A stretch of DNA of 64,000 nt from Acidobacteriota bacterium. GTDB taxonomy: Bacteria > Acidobacteriota > Terriglobia > Acidiferrales > UBA7541. Every line of letters begins with the position of its first letter. Position 1 is the stretch's first letter. Positions 42,637 through 51,610 of this stretch are shown here, in pieces. The stretch lies in the NCBI GenBank assembly GCA_013289715.1, contig JABCZJ010000006.1, positions 1 through 64,000 of the forward strand. The letters run 5' to 3'. A program made the translations under genes and the position numbers. The notes beneath the pieces are model-generated. The model did no database searches. It saw only the letters and a list, made by a program, of their open reading frames with translations, and was not told where the DNA came from.

Positions 42637-44010
42637 CTACTCCATCGGTTCGCCCCCCCCGCTCCAAGCATCCGGCGCTGCCTCTTCAAACCGGGTGTGC
42701 CGCGCCAGAAAAACAAAATTCAGATTGCCCGTCGGACCGTTGCGCTGCTTGGCAATGATCAGCTCCGCCTTCGCGCGATCCTCATCCGGCAAATCCGTCT
42801 TGTAAAAATTCGGCCGGTTGATGAACAGCACCACGTCCGCGTCCTGCTCAATCGCGCCCGATTCGCGCAGGTCCGCCAACTGCGGCTTACGCTCCTCGCG
42901 TTCCGGCGCGCGCGTCAACTGGCTCAGCACGACGATCGGCACCTTCAATTCCTTCGCCAGCCCTTTCAGCGCCCGCGACATCCCCGAAACTTCCTCCTGC
43001 CGGTTGCTCTGCCGCCCCCGATTCGTTGGCACCACCAGTTGCAAATAATCCACGATGATCAGCGACAGACCGCGGTCGCGCTTCAGCCGCCGCGCCTTCG
43101 CGCCCATCTCCATCACCGTCGGAGAAGCCGAATCATCAATCCACAGCGGCGCCTCAGCCAGGTTCGTCAACGCTCCCGTTACTTTGCCCCAGTCGTCGCG
43201 ATTCATGTGCCCGGTGCGGAATTTGTGCGCGTCCACGCGCGCCTCCGAGGCCAGCAAACGCAGCAGCAGCGACTCTTTGGACATTTCCAGGCTGAAGATC
43301 GCCACCGGCTCGCGATGCCGCACCGCCACATTTTCCGCGATGTTCAGCGCCAGCGCCGTTTTCCCCATCGAAGGCCGCGCCGCCAGAATAATCAGCTCCG
43401 AAGGCTGCAGACCGGCGGTCTCGTTGTCCAGGTTGGCGTATCCGGTAGCGAGGCCGGTGATGCGCCGTCCCTCGCTGAATATTTTTTCCAGCCTCTCGAA
43501 ATTATCGCGAACCAGTTCCTTAACGCCGATCAGCCCCGCCTTGACCCGGTCTTCCGCCAGCTGAAAAATCACCGACTCGGCCCGGTCCAGAATCACGTCT
43601 GCATCGTCGCCCGCAGCCAGCGCCTGCTCCTGAATCGCCGACGCCGAAAAAATCAGGTTGCGCAGCACGGATTTTTCTTTGACGATCCGCGCGTAATGCT
43701 CCACATTCGTGATGCGCGGCAGCCCATCTGCCAATTGCGAAAGATAAGCAATCCCGCCCGCCGCTTCCAATTCGCCCCGGCGCGACAAATCTTCCATCAG
43801 CGTCACAATGTCAATCGCCTGCTGCTTCTCTCCCAGCTGCACCATGCGCTCAAAAATCTGCCGGTGCTGCGGCAAAAAGAAATCGTCCGAGCGCACCTTC
43901 TCGATCGCCGCGTTCAGCGCATGGTTATCCAGCAGTATCGCGCCCAGAATGCTGCGCTCTGCTTCCAGATTGTGCGGTAAAGGTCGTTCGAGTGTGGCGT
44001 CGCCTGGCAT
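42637..44010 (-). CDS. dnaB: Replicative DNA helicase DnaB
   Basis: A 457-residue hexameric helicase that unwinds DNA at the fork. The N-terminal domain starts LPHNLEAERSILGAILLDNH and links to a RecA-type ATPase with Walker A ILAARPSMGKTALALNIAEN (about 207-226), then VAIFSLEMSKESLLLRLLAS, Walker B LSLIIVDYLQLV and the C-terminal VVLSQLTRAPE. No intein is present. It follows the rpsF-rpsR-rplI unit, separated by a terminator, and precedes alr. Confidence 0.97.
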   Translation of the reverse strand: MPGDATLERPLPHNLEAERSILGAILLDNHALNAAIEKVRSDDFFLPQHRQIFERMVQLGEKQQAIDIVTLMEDLSRRGELEAAGGIAYLSQLADGLPRITNVEHYARIVKEKSVLRNLIFSASAIQEQALAAGDDADVILDRAESVIFQLAEDRVKAGLIGVKELVRDNFERLEKIFSEGRRITGLATGYANLDNETAGLQPSELIILAARPSMGKTALALNIAENVAVRHREPVAIFSLEMSKESLLLRLLASEARVDAHKFRTGHMNRDDWGKVTGALTNLAEAPLWIDDSASPTVMEMGAKARRLKRDRGLSLIIVDYLQLVVPTNRGRQSNRQEEVSGMSRALKGLAKELKVPIVVLSQLTRAPEREERKPQLADLRESGAIEQDADVVLFINRPNFYKTDLPDEDRAKAELIIAKQRNGPTGNLNFVFLARHTRFEEAAPDAWSGGGEPME

Positions 44011-44201
44011 GGCCTGGGTTTGTGCTCGGATGTTACTTTTGCAATCTTACGCCCGCTCGCACTCCGCAACAACTCGCGCGCTCTCGCCGAGCGCACAAGA
44101 ATTGCAGTTCAAGGAGCAGGCAGGATTGTGGGCATTGAACGCGGGCGCGTCAACCGTACCACCCTGTGCAAGATCTCGGAAAAGTGGAAAAGCCGCAGCG
44201 C

Positions 44202-44240
44202 AAAAAAAACACAGGGCGTCTTGAATTTCGAGACGCCCTG
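44202..44240 (-). terminator. Intrinsic terminator of the rpsF-rpsR-rplI unit
   Basis: On the minus strand CAGGGCGTCT (44240-44231) pairs perfectly with AGACGCCCTG (44221-44212) around a nine-base loop, and is followed by TG and eight Ts (44209-44202). It lies about 65 bases after the rplI stop. Confidence 0.93.
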
Positions 44241-44303
44241 CGATCTTCTAACTCCTAAAACCCCTGCAAGAACGAAAGCGATCGGTGCAAAGGTATTGTC
44301 GAC

Positions 44304-44750
44304 CTACTCTTCCTTCTTCACAGCGACCTTCACATTCACGATCACTTCGCGGTGCAGCTTCACCGGAACCTCGTAATCGCCCATCACCTTGATCGGCTCG
44401 GCCAGCACGATTTTCTTCCGGTCAATCTCAAAGCCCTTGCCCGCCAGCGCCTCGGCCACATCCAGCGACGTCACCGACCCGAATAGCTGGTCGTTCTCGC
44501 CAGCCTTGCGCGTGAATTCCAAGGACACCGCCGCGAGCTGTTCTCCCTGCTTCTGCGCCGCATCCTTCTCGGTGGCTTCCTTCTTTGCGAAGTGCGCCCG
44601 CATCCTCTCCAGCCGCTTCAAATTTCCGGCCGTAGCTTCCAGCCCCAGCTTGCGCGGCAGCAGAAAATTGCGCGCGTAACCCTCGGCAACTTCCACCAGT
44701 TCACCGCGGTTTCCCAGCTTTTCCACGTCTTCCTGCAGAATGATTTGCAT
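44304..44750 (-). CDS. rplI: 50S ribosomal protein L9
   Basis: A 148-residue L9. The N-terminal domain QIILQEDVEKLGNRGELVEV with GYARNFLLPRKLGLEAT (24-40) is diagnostic; a long connecting helix and the C-terminal domain (FGSVTSLDVAEALAGKGFEI) follow. It is the last gene of an eight-gene minus-strand unit. Confidence 0.97.
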   Translation of the reverse strand: MQIILQEDVEKLGNRGELVEVAEGYARNFLLPRKLGLEATAGNLKRLERMRAHFAKKEATEKDAAQKQGEQLAAVSLEFTRKAGENDQLFGSVTSLDVAEALAGKGFEIDRKKIVLAEPIKVMGDYEVPVKLHREVIVNVKVAVKKEE

Positions 44751-44782
44751 TGTATGCGGACCTCGAATCCTTTAAACGTAGC

Positions 44783-44799
44783 GCCGGCGACTCGCCGGC
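44783..44799. repeat. GC-rich palindrome in the rpsR-rplI gap
   Basis: GCCGGCG (44783-44789) and CGCCGGC (44793-44799) form a seven-pair stem with a three-base loop. A related palindrome lies at 47246-47262. Not a terminator, since no T-run follows on either strand. Confidence 0.55.
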
Positions 44800-44845
44800 A
44801 TCCTTGTGCTTCGCCCTGCTACCACTCGCCCTGCAACGAGCTTTA

Positions 44846-44869
44846 GGGGCGGGTCTCAGGGCCCGCCCC
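44846..44869. repeat. GGGGCGGG palindrome in the rpsR-rplI gap
   Basis: GGGGCGGG (44846-44853) and CCCGCCCC (44862-44869) form an eight-pair stem around TCTCAGGG. Closely related palindromes are at 45291-45313 and 57788-57818, so this looks like a dispersed REP-like element. Confidence 0.6.
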
Positions 44870-44886
44870 CCTTGACTCTTTGCGAA

Positions 44887-45240
44887 CTACAATTCCGCCG
44901 CGAACGGCAGCAGCGCGATATTCTGCGCCCGCTTGATCGCCACGGTCAGCCACCGCTGATGCCGCGAACAAGTCCCGGTCATGCGCCGCGGCAGAATCTT
45001 CCCGCGCTCCTGAATGAACGGCGCCAGAATCTCGGCCTTCTTGTAGTCAATGAAGTCGGCCTTGTCCACGCAGAACCGGCAAACCTTCTTCTTGCGCACG
45101 AAATTCCGCTTCCCGCGTTTCGCTGGTCCTCCAGGCCGTCCTCCGCCCGGACCACCAGGCCCACCGCCCGGCCCTGAAGACCGCATCCCTCCCGACGAGG
45201 GGCCGTGCGACTGCTGCATTGGTGCGTTTTCTTCTGCCAT
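44887..45240 (-). CDS. rpsR: 30S ribosomal protein S18
   Basis: A 117-residue S18. The conserved core is [20 protein letters not shown] (about 50-69) and [20 protein letters not shown] (about 88-107). It has an N-terminal extension of about 45 residues, mostly Gly and Pro, that standard 75-residue S18 lacks. The order rpsF-rpsR-rplI is conserved; ssb, often between rpsF and rpsR, is absent. Confidence 0.96.
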   Translation of the reverse strand: MAEENAPMQQSHGPSSGGMRSSGPGGGPGGPGGGRPGGPAKRGKRNFVRKKKVCRFCVDKADFIDYKKAEILAPFIQERGKILPRRMTGTCSRHQRWLTVAIKRAQNIALLPFAAEL

Positions 45241-45290
45241 TCGAGTCTCCTGACTTGATTCCGTTCGATCATGCGCCCGTGGGCGTCCTA

Positions 45291-45313
45291 GGCGCGGGTC
45301 CCAGTCCCGCCCC
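45291..45313. repeat. GGCGCGGG palindrome in the rpsF-rpsR gap
   Basis: GGCGCGGG (45291-45298) and CCCGCCCC (45306-45313) form a stem with one mismatch around TCCCAGT. Second copy of the element found at 44846 and 57788. Confidence 0.5.
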
Positions 45314-45336
45314 CGTAACCAGATACCGCTTGCCGT

Positions 45337-45768
45337 TTACGCCGTCGGCGCGGACGGCTCGCTCGGTGGCGCAATCGGCGCCACAGGCGCCGCCGGTGCA
45401 GCCACCGTCTTTCGTGGACGCCGCGCCGCGCGGCGCTCGCGGTGCCGCTTCAATTTTTCCTGCCGCTTCAGTTCTTCATCGAGCCGCACAGTCAGGTACT
45501 TGATCACCGGATCGGCCACCTTCAACCGGCGCTCCAGTTCCTTCACCACTTCACCGTGCGTGGTTTTTATGACCATGTACACAAAGTATCCCTCGTGCAG
45601 TTTCTGCACGCGGTACGCCATGCGCTTCCGGCCCCACTTGGCGACCGACTCGATCTTGGCGCCCTTTTCCGTCGCCGTGCTCTCCAGGGTCGCAACCACC
45701 TTATCAACGTCCGCTTCCGGCGTATCCGGCCGGCAAATAAAAATCAAATCGTACTGACGCTCTTCCAT
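45337..45768 (-). CDS. rpsF: 30S ribosomal protein S6
   Basis: A 143-residue S6. The typical start is RQYDLIFICRPDTPEADVDK, and the RNA-contacting region is KWGRKRMAYRVQKLHEGYFV (about 45-64). The tail beyond residue 105 is an Arg/Lys-rich then Ala/Pro-rich extension. GAGGA precedes the ATG. First of the three ribosomal genes at the end of the unit. Confidence 0.96.
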   Translation of the reverse strand: MEERQYDLIFICRPDTPEADVDKVVATLESTATEKGAKIESVAKWGRKRMAYRVQKLHEGYFVYMVIKTTHGEVVKELERRLKVADPVIKYLTVRLDEELKRQEKLKRHRERRAARRPRKTVAAPAAPVAPIAPPSEPSAPTA

Positions 45769-45827
45769 ATGTCCTCGATTCCTCGTCTTCTGGTTCCCGA
45801 CTTCAGAGTCCTACAACGAAAAGCTTT

Positions 45828-46418
45828 TCACTCCGAATCTTCTTCGCCGCTTTCGACCCGCCGGTTAAATTTCGCCATCGCCGTGCCCGCGCCCTCAGCC
45901 ACAATCAACTCCACGGCTTCGGCCGCATCCGCAGTCATCTGCGCCGCGATCTCGCGCTCCGGCTTGCGCATCGTGCCCAGAACGTATTCCGCCATGTCCT
46001 CCAGCGGATACTCCGGCTTCACGCCCAGCCGCACGCGAATAAATTCGTTCGATCCCACCGACGCGATGATCGACTTCAAACCGTTGTGCCCGCCGGCGCT
46101 GCCTCGTTCCCGAATCCGCAGCATGCCCCACGGCAACGCCGCTTCATCGCTCAGCACGATCATCTCAGCGGCCTTGCACTCATAGCGCTCGAGCAGCATC
46201 CGCACCGCCGTGCCGCTCAGATTCATCATCGTCTGCGGCTTGGCCAGCACCACTTCATTTCCAGCCATGGTGCCGAGCCCAACGTAGGATTTCGACTCGG
46301 GCCGCCTCACTTGAATCCCCGCGCGCCCGCCCAGCGCATCCACCGCCAGAAAGCCCATGTTATGCGGCGTGAACTCGTATTCCGGGCCAGGGTTTCCGAG
46401 GCCAACAATAAGTCTCAT
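45828..46418 (-). CDS. pth: Peptidyl-tRNA hydrolase
   Basis: A 196-residue enzyme that recycles peptidyl-tRNA released from stalled ribosomes. RLIVGLGNPGPEYEFTPHNM (2-21) contains the catalytic His, and LAKPQTMMNLSG and GSAGGHNGLKSIIASVG are further active-site elements. The ATG at 46418 (AGGGT upstream) is preferred over an in-frame ATG 33 bases earlier. The order rplY-pth is conserved. Confidence 0.96.
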   Translation of the reverse strand: MRLIVGLGNPGPEYEFTPHNMGFLAVDALGGRAGIQVRRPESKSYVGLGTMAGNEVVLAKPQTMMNLSGTAVRMLLERYECKAAEMIVLSDEAALPWGMLRIRERGSAGGHNGLKSIIASVGSNEFIRVRLGVKPEYPLEDMAEYVLGTMRKPEREIAAQMTADAAEAVELIVAEGAGTAMAKFNRRVESGEEDSE

Positions 46419-46459
46419 TTTTACCCTGAGCCTTCGCCGCTCGCTGTGCAATCGAAACG

Positions 46460-47179
46460 CTACTTCTTCTTCTCGGACTTCTCGGCTTTCGCCGCGGGAG
46501 CCTCCGCAGCTTCGCCTTCTTCCCCTTCCACTTCCTTCTTGCCCTTCTTCATCACTTCCGGTTCCGCTGGTGCCGCCTCCGCTGTCACCGCCGCATCCGG
46601 AGCCGGTTCCTCTTCCTTCTTCAGCACGACGACGTGCGCGATCACGCGAACCGGGTCGGTCAGCAATTTGATCTTCGTCGGGTCAAACGGCAGATCGGCC
46701 GCCCGCAGCTGTTTGCCGATCAGCATCTCGGTCACATCCACCCTGAATTCTTCGGGAATATCCGCAGGCAAGCATTCGATTTCCACTTCGCGCGTAACCG
46801 TCTCGAACACGCCGCCCTGCATCTTCACGCCCTGCGGCTCGCCAAACGTGTGCACTGGCACCATCACGCGCATGCGCACGTCCATCGCGATGCGGTACAG
46901 ATCCACGTGCAGCAATTTGCCGCTCACCGGATCCACCTGCCAATCCTTCACCATCGCCTTTTCGGCCGCGCCCGAAGCCACCTGCACTGTGAAAATCGTA
47001 TTGTGCCCGGTTTCCGACCGCAGAATGCGCGCTACCTGCTTCGCATTCACCGCAATAGAAATCGAGTCCTTCTTCCCGCCGTACAGAATCGCCGGCACCA
47101 TCCCGCTCAACCGCGTGCGCCGCGCAGGACCCTTCCCGCGCCCTTCGCGTACCTGCCCTTCGATTGTAAATGTCTCCAT
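46460..47179 (-). CDS. rplY: 50S ribosomal protein L25 (TL5/Ctc form)
   Basis: A 239-residue L25 of the long, two-domain TL5/Ctc type, which binds 5S rRNA. The N-terminal domain includes GKGPARRTRLSGMVPAILYG and LHVDLYRIAMDVRMRVMVPV; the C-terminal beta domain includes VETVTREVEIECLPADIP-type sequence. The last 50 residues are acidic and Lys-rich and probably disordered. The ATG at 47179 has GAGGG about five bases upstream. Long L25 is often annotated as a general-stress protein in other bacteria. Confidence 0.94.
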   Translation of the reverse strand: METFTIEGQVREGRGKGPARRTRLSGMVPAILYGGKKDSISIAVNAKQVARILRSETGHNTIFTVQVASGAAEKAMVKDWQVDPVSGKLLHVDLYRIAMDVRMRVMVPVHTFGEPQGVKMQGGVFETVTREVEIECLPADIPEEFRVDVTEMLIGKQLRAADLPFDPTKIKLLTDPVRVIAHVVVLKKEEEPAPDAAVTAEAAPAEPEVMKKGKKEVEGEEGEAAEAPAAKAEKSEKKK

Positions 47180-47245
47180 AACTCCCTCGTTGCGCCGGCT
47201 GCTCTTCACTGCCTCTCGCCGGCAATCTGAAATTCGTCGCAATCC

Positions 47246-47262
47246 GCCGGCGCGAAGCCGGC
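47246..47262. repeat. GCCGGC palindrome in the prs-rplY gap
   Basis: GCCGGC (47246-47251) and GCCGGC (47257-47262) form a six-pair stem with a GCGAA loop. Similar to the palindrome at 44783-44799. Confidence 0.45.
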
Positions 47263-47295
47263 CCTGCCCCCCAGATCAGTAACTAGACAAATAAT

Positions 47296-48264
47296 TCAGA
47301 TAAACAGCTCGCTGATCGAAGTCTCTTCATGAATCGACTGAATCCCGCGCGCCAGCAACGGCGCCACGCTCAACGCCTTGATCTTGCCCAGCTTCTGCGC
47401 CGCTTCGCTCAGCGGAACCGAATCCGATACCACCACAGCCTCGATCTTCGACTTCGCTATCCGCTCGACCGCAGGCCCGGAAAGCACCGCATGCGTACAC
47501 GCCGCAAAAACTCTCGTCGCGCCATGCTCCAGCAGCGCCTCCGCCGTTTTCACCAGCGTTCCCGCGGTGTCGATAATGTCGTCAATCACCAGCGCCGGCC
47601 GCCCCGCCACGTCGCCGATCAGGTGCATCACTTCGCTCACGTTCACATCAATGCGCCGCTTGTCCACGATCGCCAGCGGCGCGCCAATTCTCTTCGCAAA
47701 AAATCGCGCGCGCTCGACTCCGCCGGCATCCGGCGAAACCACCGTGATCGGACCCAGCTGCATCTTCTGAAAATATTCCACCAGCACCGGCGAAGCAAAA
47801 AGGTGATCCACGGGAATATTGAAATATCCCTGAATCTGCGGCGCATGCAAATCCAACGTCAGCACCCGGCTCGCCCCCGCCGTTTCCAGCAAGTCCGCCA
47901 CCAGCTTCGCCGAAATCGCCACCCGCGGCCGGTCCTTGCGATCCTGCCGCGCGTACGGGTAATAGGGAACCACCGCCGTAATGCGCCACGCCGAAGCCCG
48001 CTTGAACGCGTCAATCATCAGCAGCAACTGCATCAGATTGAAATTCACCGGCGTGCTACAAGGCTGCACCACGAATACATCCGCGCCGCGCACATTCTCC
48101 AAAATCTGATAGCGCGTCTCGCCGTCGCTGAACTGCCCGTGCTCCGCTTCGCCCAGCGGCACGCCCACATACTTGCAAATCGCTTTCGCCAGCGCCGGAT
48201 TCGCAGTGCCGCAGAAAATTTTGAATTTATCGTCGGTCAAAAATGTTCCCTCAGCCGCGCACAC
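47296..48264 (-). CDS. prs: Ribose-phosphate pyrophosphokinase
   Basis: A 322-residue enzyme making PRPP from ribose 5-phosphate and ATP. FKIFCGTANPALAKAICKYV (13-32), the flexible-loop region YYPYARQDRKDRPR (about 100-113) and the PRPP loop ALVIDDIIDTAGTLVKTAEA are diagnostic. The GTG start lies 14 bases inside the end of ispE, so the two genes overlap. Order ispE-prs-rplY-pth is common in many bacteria. Confidence 0.96.
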   Translation of the reverse strand: MCAAEGTFLTDDKFKIFCGTANPALAKAICKYVGVPLGEAEHGQFSDGETRYQILENVRGADVFVVQPCSTPVNFNLMQLLLMIDAFKRASAWRITAVVPYYPYARQDRKDRPRVAISAKLVADLLETAGASRVLTLDLHAPQIQGYFNIPVDHLFASPVLVEYFQKMQLGPITVVSPDAGGVERARFFAKRIGAPLAIVDKRRIDVNVSEVMHLIGDVAGRPALVIDDIIDTAGTLVKTAEALLEHGATRVFAACTHAVLSGPAVERIAKSKIEAVVVSDSVPLSEAAQKLGKIKALSVAPLLARGIQSIHEETSISELFI

Positions 48265-49195
48265 TCAGGCGCGCGTGCGCATCCGCACGCCAGCCCAAAG
48301 CACGGCCATAGTCTTCCCTGGATAGGGTTTCAACGACGAAAACCGAATCTTCCGGGAACGCACGAGCGGCTCGGCGCGCACGCGCTGGGTTTCGGAATAT
48401 TCCGAACACCGCCGACCCGCTACCCGCCAGCGCGGCATCTGCGGCTCCTCGCTTGAGCAATCCGTCCCGGATATCTCCAAGGCGCGGATGACGGTCGAAG
48501 ACCGGCCCCTCGAAATCATTCGAAAGGCCTGCCCCCTGCCGGCTCCAGCACAGAGCGCAGAACCCCCAAATTTTAGGGGGTTGCGGGCGATTTGTCAATT
48601 CCGCAGAAATCCACTGAAAGGCGTCCTTGGTGCTCACGGCAATGTCGCGCGGAGACACCACCAGAATCGTTTGCTGCGGTGAGTTCGGCAGCGGATAGAT
48701 TTCATCCCCGCGGTTAACCGCGAGCGCCCGTCCTCCGAACAGAAAGAACGGTACATCCGCGCCAAGCCCCGCGGCGATTTCCATCAACCGCGCCAGCGGC
48801 ACCCTCTTTCCAGTCAGTCGCAGCATGCCGATCAACGTCGCGGCCGCGTCGCTCGACCCTCCGCCCATTCCGCGCGCCACAGGAATTTTCTTTTCCAGTC
48901 GCGCGTGCACCTCGCCGCGAAATCCAATTTCTCCGCGCATCGCTTCCACGGCTCGCGCTACCAGATTCCCGGGACCCAGCGGCAACGCCGGATCGTTCGA
49001 CTCGAGCGTGCATGAGTTGCTGGACGAATCGCGGGTAAGGGAAAGCTCGAGCGTATCGCGCAGCGAAATCGCCTGAAAGATCGTGCGCAACTCGTGGTAA
49101 CCGTCCGGACGCTTGCCCACAACGTGCAAGCACAAATTAATCTTCGCAAACGCAGGCAGACGCAGCGATTTTTTCCTGAGTGTCGCGCGGGTCAT
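48251..49195 (-). CDS. ispE: 4-diphosphocytidyl-2-C-methyl-D-erythritol kinase
   Basis: A 314-residue GHMP kinase of the MEP isoprenoid pathway. LPAFAKINLCLHVVGKRPDG (13-32) is the substrate end, and IPVARGMGGGSSDAAATLIG (about 104-123) the ATP loop. The third motif is ALAGSGSAVFGIF near the C terminus. An insert after RPQPPKIWG is unlike E. coli IspE. Its stop lies inside prs. With ispD and ispF at 37-38 kb, three steps of the pathway are in the window. Confidence 0.94.
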   Translation of the reverse strand: MTRATLRKKSLRLPAFAKINLCLHVVGKRPDGYHELRTIFQAISLRDTLELSLTRDSSSNSCTLESNDPALPLGPGNLVARAVEAMRGEIGFRGEVHARLEKKIPVARGMGGGSSDAAATLIGMLRLTGKRVPLARLMEIAAGLGADVPFFLFGGRALAVNRGDEIYPLPNSPQQTILVVSPRDIAVSTKDAFQWISAELTNRPQPPKIWGFCALCWSRQGAGLSNDFEGPVFDRHPRLGDIRDGLLKRGAADAALAGSGSAVFGIFRNPARARRAARAFPEDSVFVVETLSREDYGRALGWRADAHARLSVRG

Positions 49196-49205
49196 GCGGG
49201 GGAGC

Positions 49206-51383
49206 TTACTGCGGTTTCGCCGAATCCGGCGTGGTTTTTTGCGCCGTTCGCCGTTTCAAATTCTTCAGCTGTGCATCCAGTTCGTTCACTTTGTCCGTTT
49301 CGTAGTCCGCCGGCACGGCCTTCTGCCATTCCGCCAGCGCGCGCTCCCAATAGATCGCGGCCTGATCGCTCTGGCCCAGCTTGGCATACACATCGCCCAA
49401 GTGTCCCAGAATCGTCGGATCGTGCTTCTGCCGCTCCGAAGCCTTGCGCAGATTCTCTTCGGCTTCGGTCAATTTATTCTGCTTGTAGTACGCCCAACCC
49501 AGGCTATCGAGGTAAGCTCCGTTGCTCGGCTCCTGCGTCACCGCCTGCTTGATCATCGCCGTCGCTTCTTCCAGACGCACTCCGCGGTCGGCCAGCATGT
49601 AGCCGTAATAATTCAGCACCGAAGCATTCCCGGGACTCACTTCCAGCGCCTTGCGGAATTCCTGCTCGGCCTGATCAAATTTCTTCTGGCGCTCGTAAAT
49701 CGCGCCCAGCATGAACCACGCGGTCTCTTTATCGTCATTGCCCCGCGCCATTTGCTCGGCTTTCTGCGCGGATTGCTCCGCTGCGGCATACTTCTTCCCG
49801 CGCTCCTGCACCTGCGCGAGGTTCAAATAAATTTCCTGGTCGCTGTCGTTTCCTCGCAACAGGCCATCCAGCAATTTGGTTGCGGAATCCGCATCGGACT
49901 TCTCGCCATACAACATCGCCAGCGTCACCGTCAGGCTCGGATCGTTTGGCGTGGCTTCCAGCGTCCTCTTGGTCTCGGCGATCGCGTGGTCCAGGTCGCG
50001 ACCCTCCCGGTACGTGTCAATCAGCAGCATTTCCGCGCGCTTTTGTGCATCCGCACCCAGCTTGCCCATTTCCTGGTAAGTCTGAATTGCCGCGGAATAA
50101 TTTTCTTCTTCCCGGTACGCGTGCCCCAGCTGCTCGTAAAGAATCGCCAGCGCGTTCGGGCTTGTTTCGCCGCTCGCCGATCCCTCCGCGCCAGAGCCCG
50201 TGGCAGCGCCTGCGGAATTCCGCGCACTGCTCGATTGGCTCTTCATCCCGGCGATCGCATCGCTCAGCACTTTCACCGCGTCGTCGTAACGCCCCTGATC
50301 CTCGTACAGCAGCGCTTCGTTGTAGAGTACTTCCAGGCTGCCCGGCGCCAATTGTTTCGCCCGCAGCAGACTCGCCTCTGCCTTGTCGAATTTCCCCAGG
50401 CGGCGATAAAGCTGCGCCATGCGCAAATAATTTTCCGACGTGCTCGGTTCGATTTCCGTAAGCCGCTTGAACTGCTCCAGCGCGTCCGCGTATTTGTCCT
50501 GCGCCATCAGCGCTTGCGCCAGGCCGTGCAAATGGCCGGGATCGTCCGGATCTTCCTCCACCGCCTTGCGATAGGCGTCTTCCGCCTTCGCATAATCCTT
50601 CGCTTGCGAATAAGCGTCGCCCAGCAGATCGTAAACTTCCGGTGAAGAGGATTCGCCGGCCGCATCGGAAAGCAATTTCACCGCTTCTTGCGATCGCCCT
50701 TCATCCATCAGCAGCTGGCTCAATTGTTCCAGCGCTGGACCATTCGCCGCGTCGCGCGCCAGCAATCCGCGCAGCACGGTCTCCGCTTCGCTGTGCTTGT
50801 TCTCAAAACGATAAAGCCGCGCCAGCCACAATCCGGAATAGACGTCATCCGGCTGTATCTTCAGAATTTCCTGGAATTGCGCGATCGCCTTTTCCAGCGT
50901 TTCTTTCTGTACTTCGCCGGCGCTCAGATCCCCGAGCTCGCGCACGTAAATACGCGCCAGCAGCCGGTGCGCATCCACGTTGTTGGGATCGGTCTTCAGC
51001 GCCTCTTGCGCCTGCTCTACGGCTTCGCGCAGCCGCTGCGATTTGGCGTAAATCTCCGCCAGCCGTTCGCGGATCACCGGCGATCCCGGCGCCAGCTCCA
51101 GCGCCTTCTTGTAAGACTCGATCGCTTGCGTTGCCAGCTCCGCGCGCCCGGTCAATTCGTATTGCTGCTCGTCCAGATGCCCCATCGTGAAGTAGTAATA
51201 CACGTCGCCACGCGCCCCCTGCTCTCCAGGGTTCGCTGGCGTGGACGTGGCACTCTTGGTCTCCGCAGTTTTAGGAACGGCCGGCGTGGAAGATGCAGGC
51301 GAGGCGTTCTGCGCGCGCGCGGCTGGTGCCGCCGCGACCACCCCGATAATCGATAAAAATCCGATGCCTATGATTGTTTTCAT
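49206..51383 (-). CDS. Exported TPR-repeat protein
   Basis: About 725 residues with a signal peptide (KTIIGIGFLSIIGVVAAAPA) followed by a Ser/Thr/Pro-rich linker and at least ten tetratricopeptide repeats filling the rest, for example AIESYKKALELAPGSPVIRE, AIAQFQEILKIQPDDVYSGL and AEQEFRKALEVSPGNASVLN. TPR arrays bind partner proteins; similar large TPR proteins assist envelope assembly. The ATG at 51383 is chosen because an earlier in-frame ATG at 51404 lies inside the -10 element. First gene of the unit that continues into ispE eleven bases later. Confidence 0.88.
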   Translation of the reverse strand: MKTIIGIGFLSIIGVVAAAPAARAQNASPASSTPAVPKTAETKSATSTPANPGEQGARGDVYYYFTMGHLDEQQYELTGRAELATQAIESYKKALELAPGSPVIRERLAEIYAKSQRLREAVEQAQEALKTDPNNVDAHRLLARIYVRELGDLSAGEVQKETLEKAIAQFQEILKIQPDDVYSGLWLARLYRFENKHSEAETVLRGLLARDAANGPALEQLSQLLMDEGRSQEAVKLLSDAAGESSSPEVYDLLGDAYSQAKDYAKAEDAYRKAVEEDPDDPGHLHGLAQALMAQDKYADALEQFKRLTEIEPSTSENYLRMAQLYRRLGKFDKAEASLLRAKQLAPGSLEVLYNEALLYEDQGRYDDAVKVLSDAIAGMKSQSSSARNSAGAATGSGAEGSASGETSPNALAILYEQLGHAYREEENYSAAIQTYQEMGKLGADAQKRAEMLLIDTYREGRDLDHAIAETKRTLEATPNDPSLTVTLAMLYGEKSDADSATKLLDGLLRGNDSDQEIYLNLAQVQERGKKYAAAEQSAQKAEQMARGNDDKETAWFMLGAIYERQKKFDQAEQEFRKALEVSPGNASVLNYYGYMLADRGVRLEEATAMIKQAVTQEPSNGAYLDSLGWAYYKQNKLTEAEENLRKASERQKHDPTILGHLGDVYAKLGQSDQAAIYWERALAEWQKAVPADYETDKVNELDAQLKNLKRRTAQKTTPDSAKPQ

Positions 51384-51402
51384 AAGTCCGTCGCAAAACT
51401 CC

Positions 51403-51431
51403 ATTATCGTACAGCGGCCCAAAGCGGTCAA
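51403..51431 (-). promoter_or_regulatory. Strong sigma70-like promoter of the TPR-ispE-prs-ribosomal unit
   Basis: TTGACC (51431-51426) and GATAAT (51408-51403), each five of six matches, are 17 bases apart. The expected transcript start near 51396 leaves a leader of about 13 bases before the ATG at 51383. No other strong promoter was seen before the terminator at 44240. Confidence 0.68.
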
Positions 51432-51610
51432 AGCAATACCCTGTGCCCGTGCTTTCCGGTAGCGCACACTGTTTGGACGCAAATAAGCTGCGTTAGGATA
51501 CCTCCGTGATAGAGTTTCCAGCGAAAATGCTTCGCATTGGCCCAAAACGATTTAACAACAGCATGAATCCTGTGGGAAAATCTCTCCCTTGCAACGCTGG
51601 GAGGCTCGGT

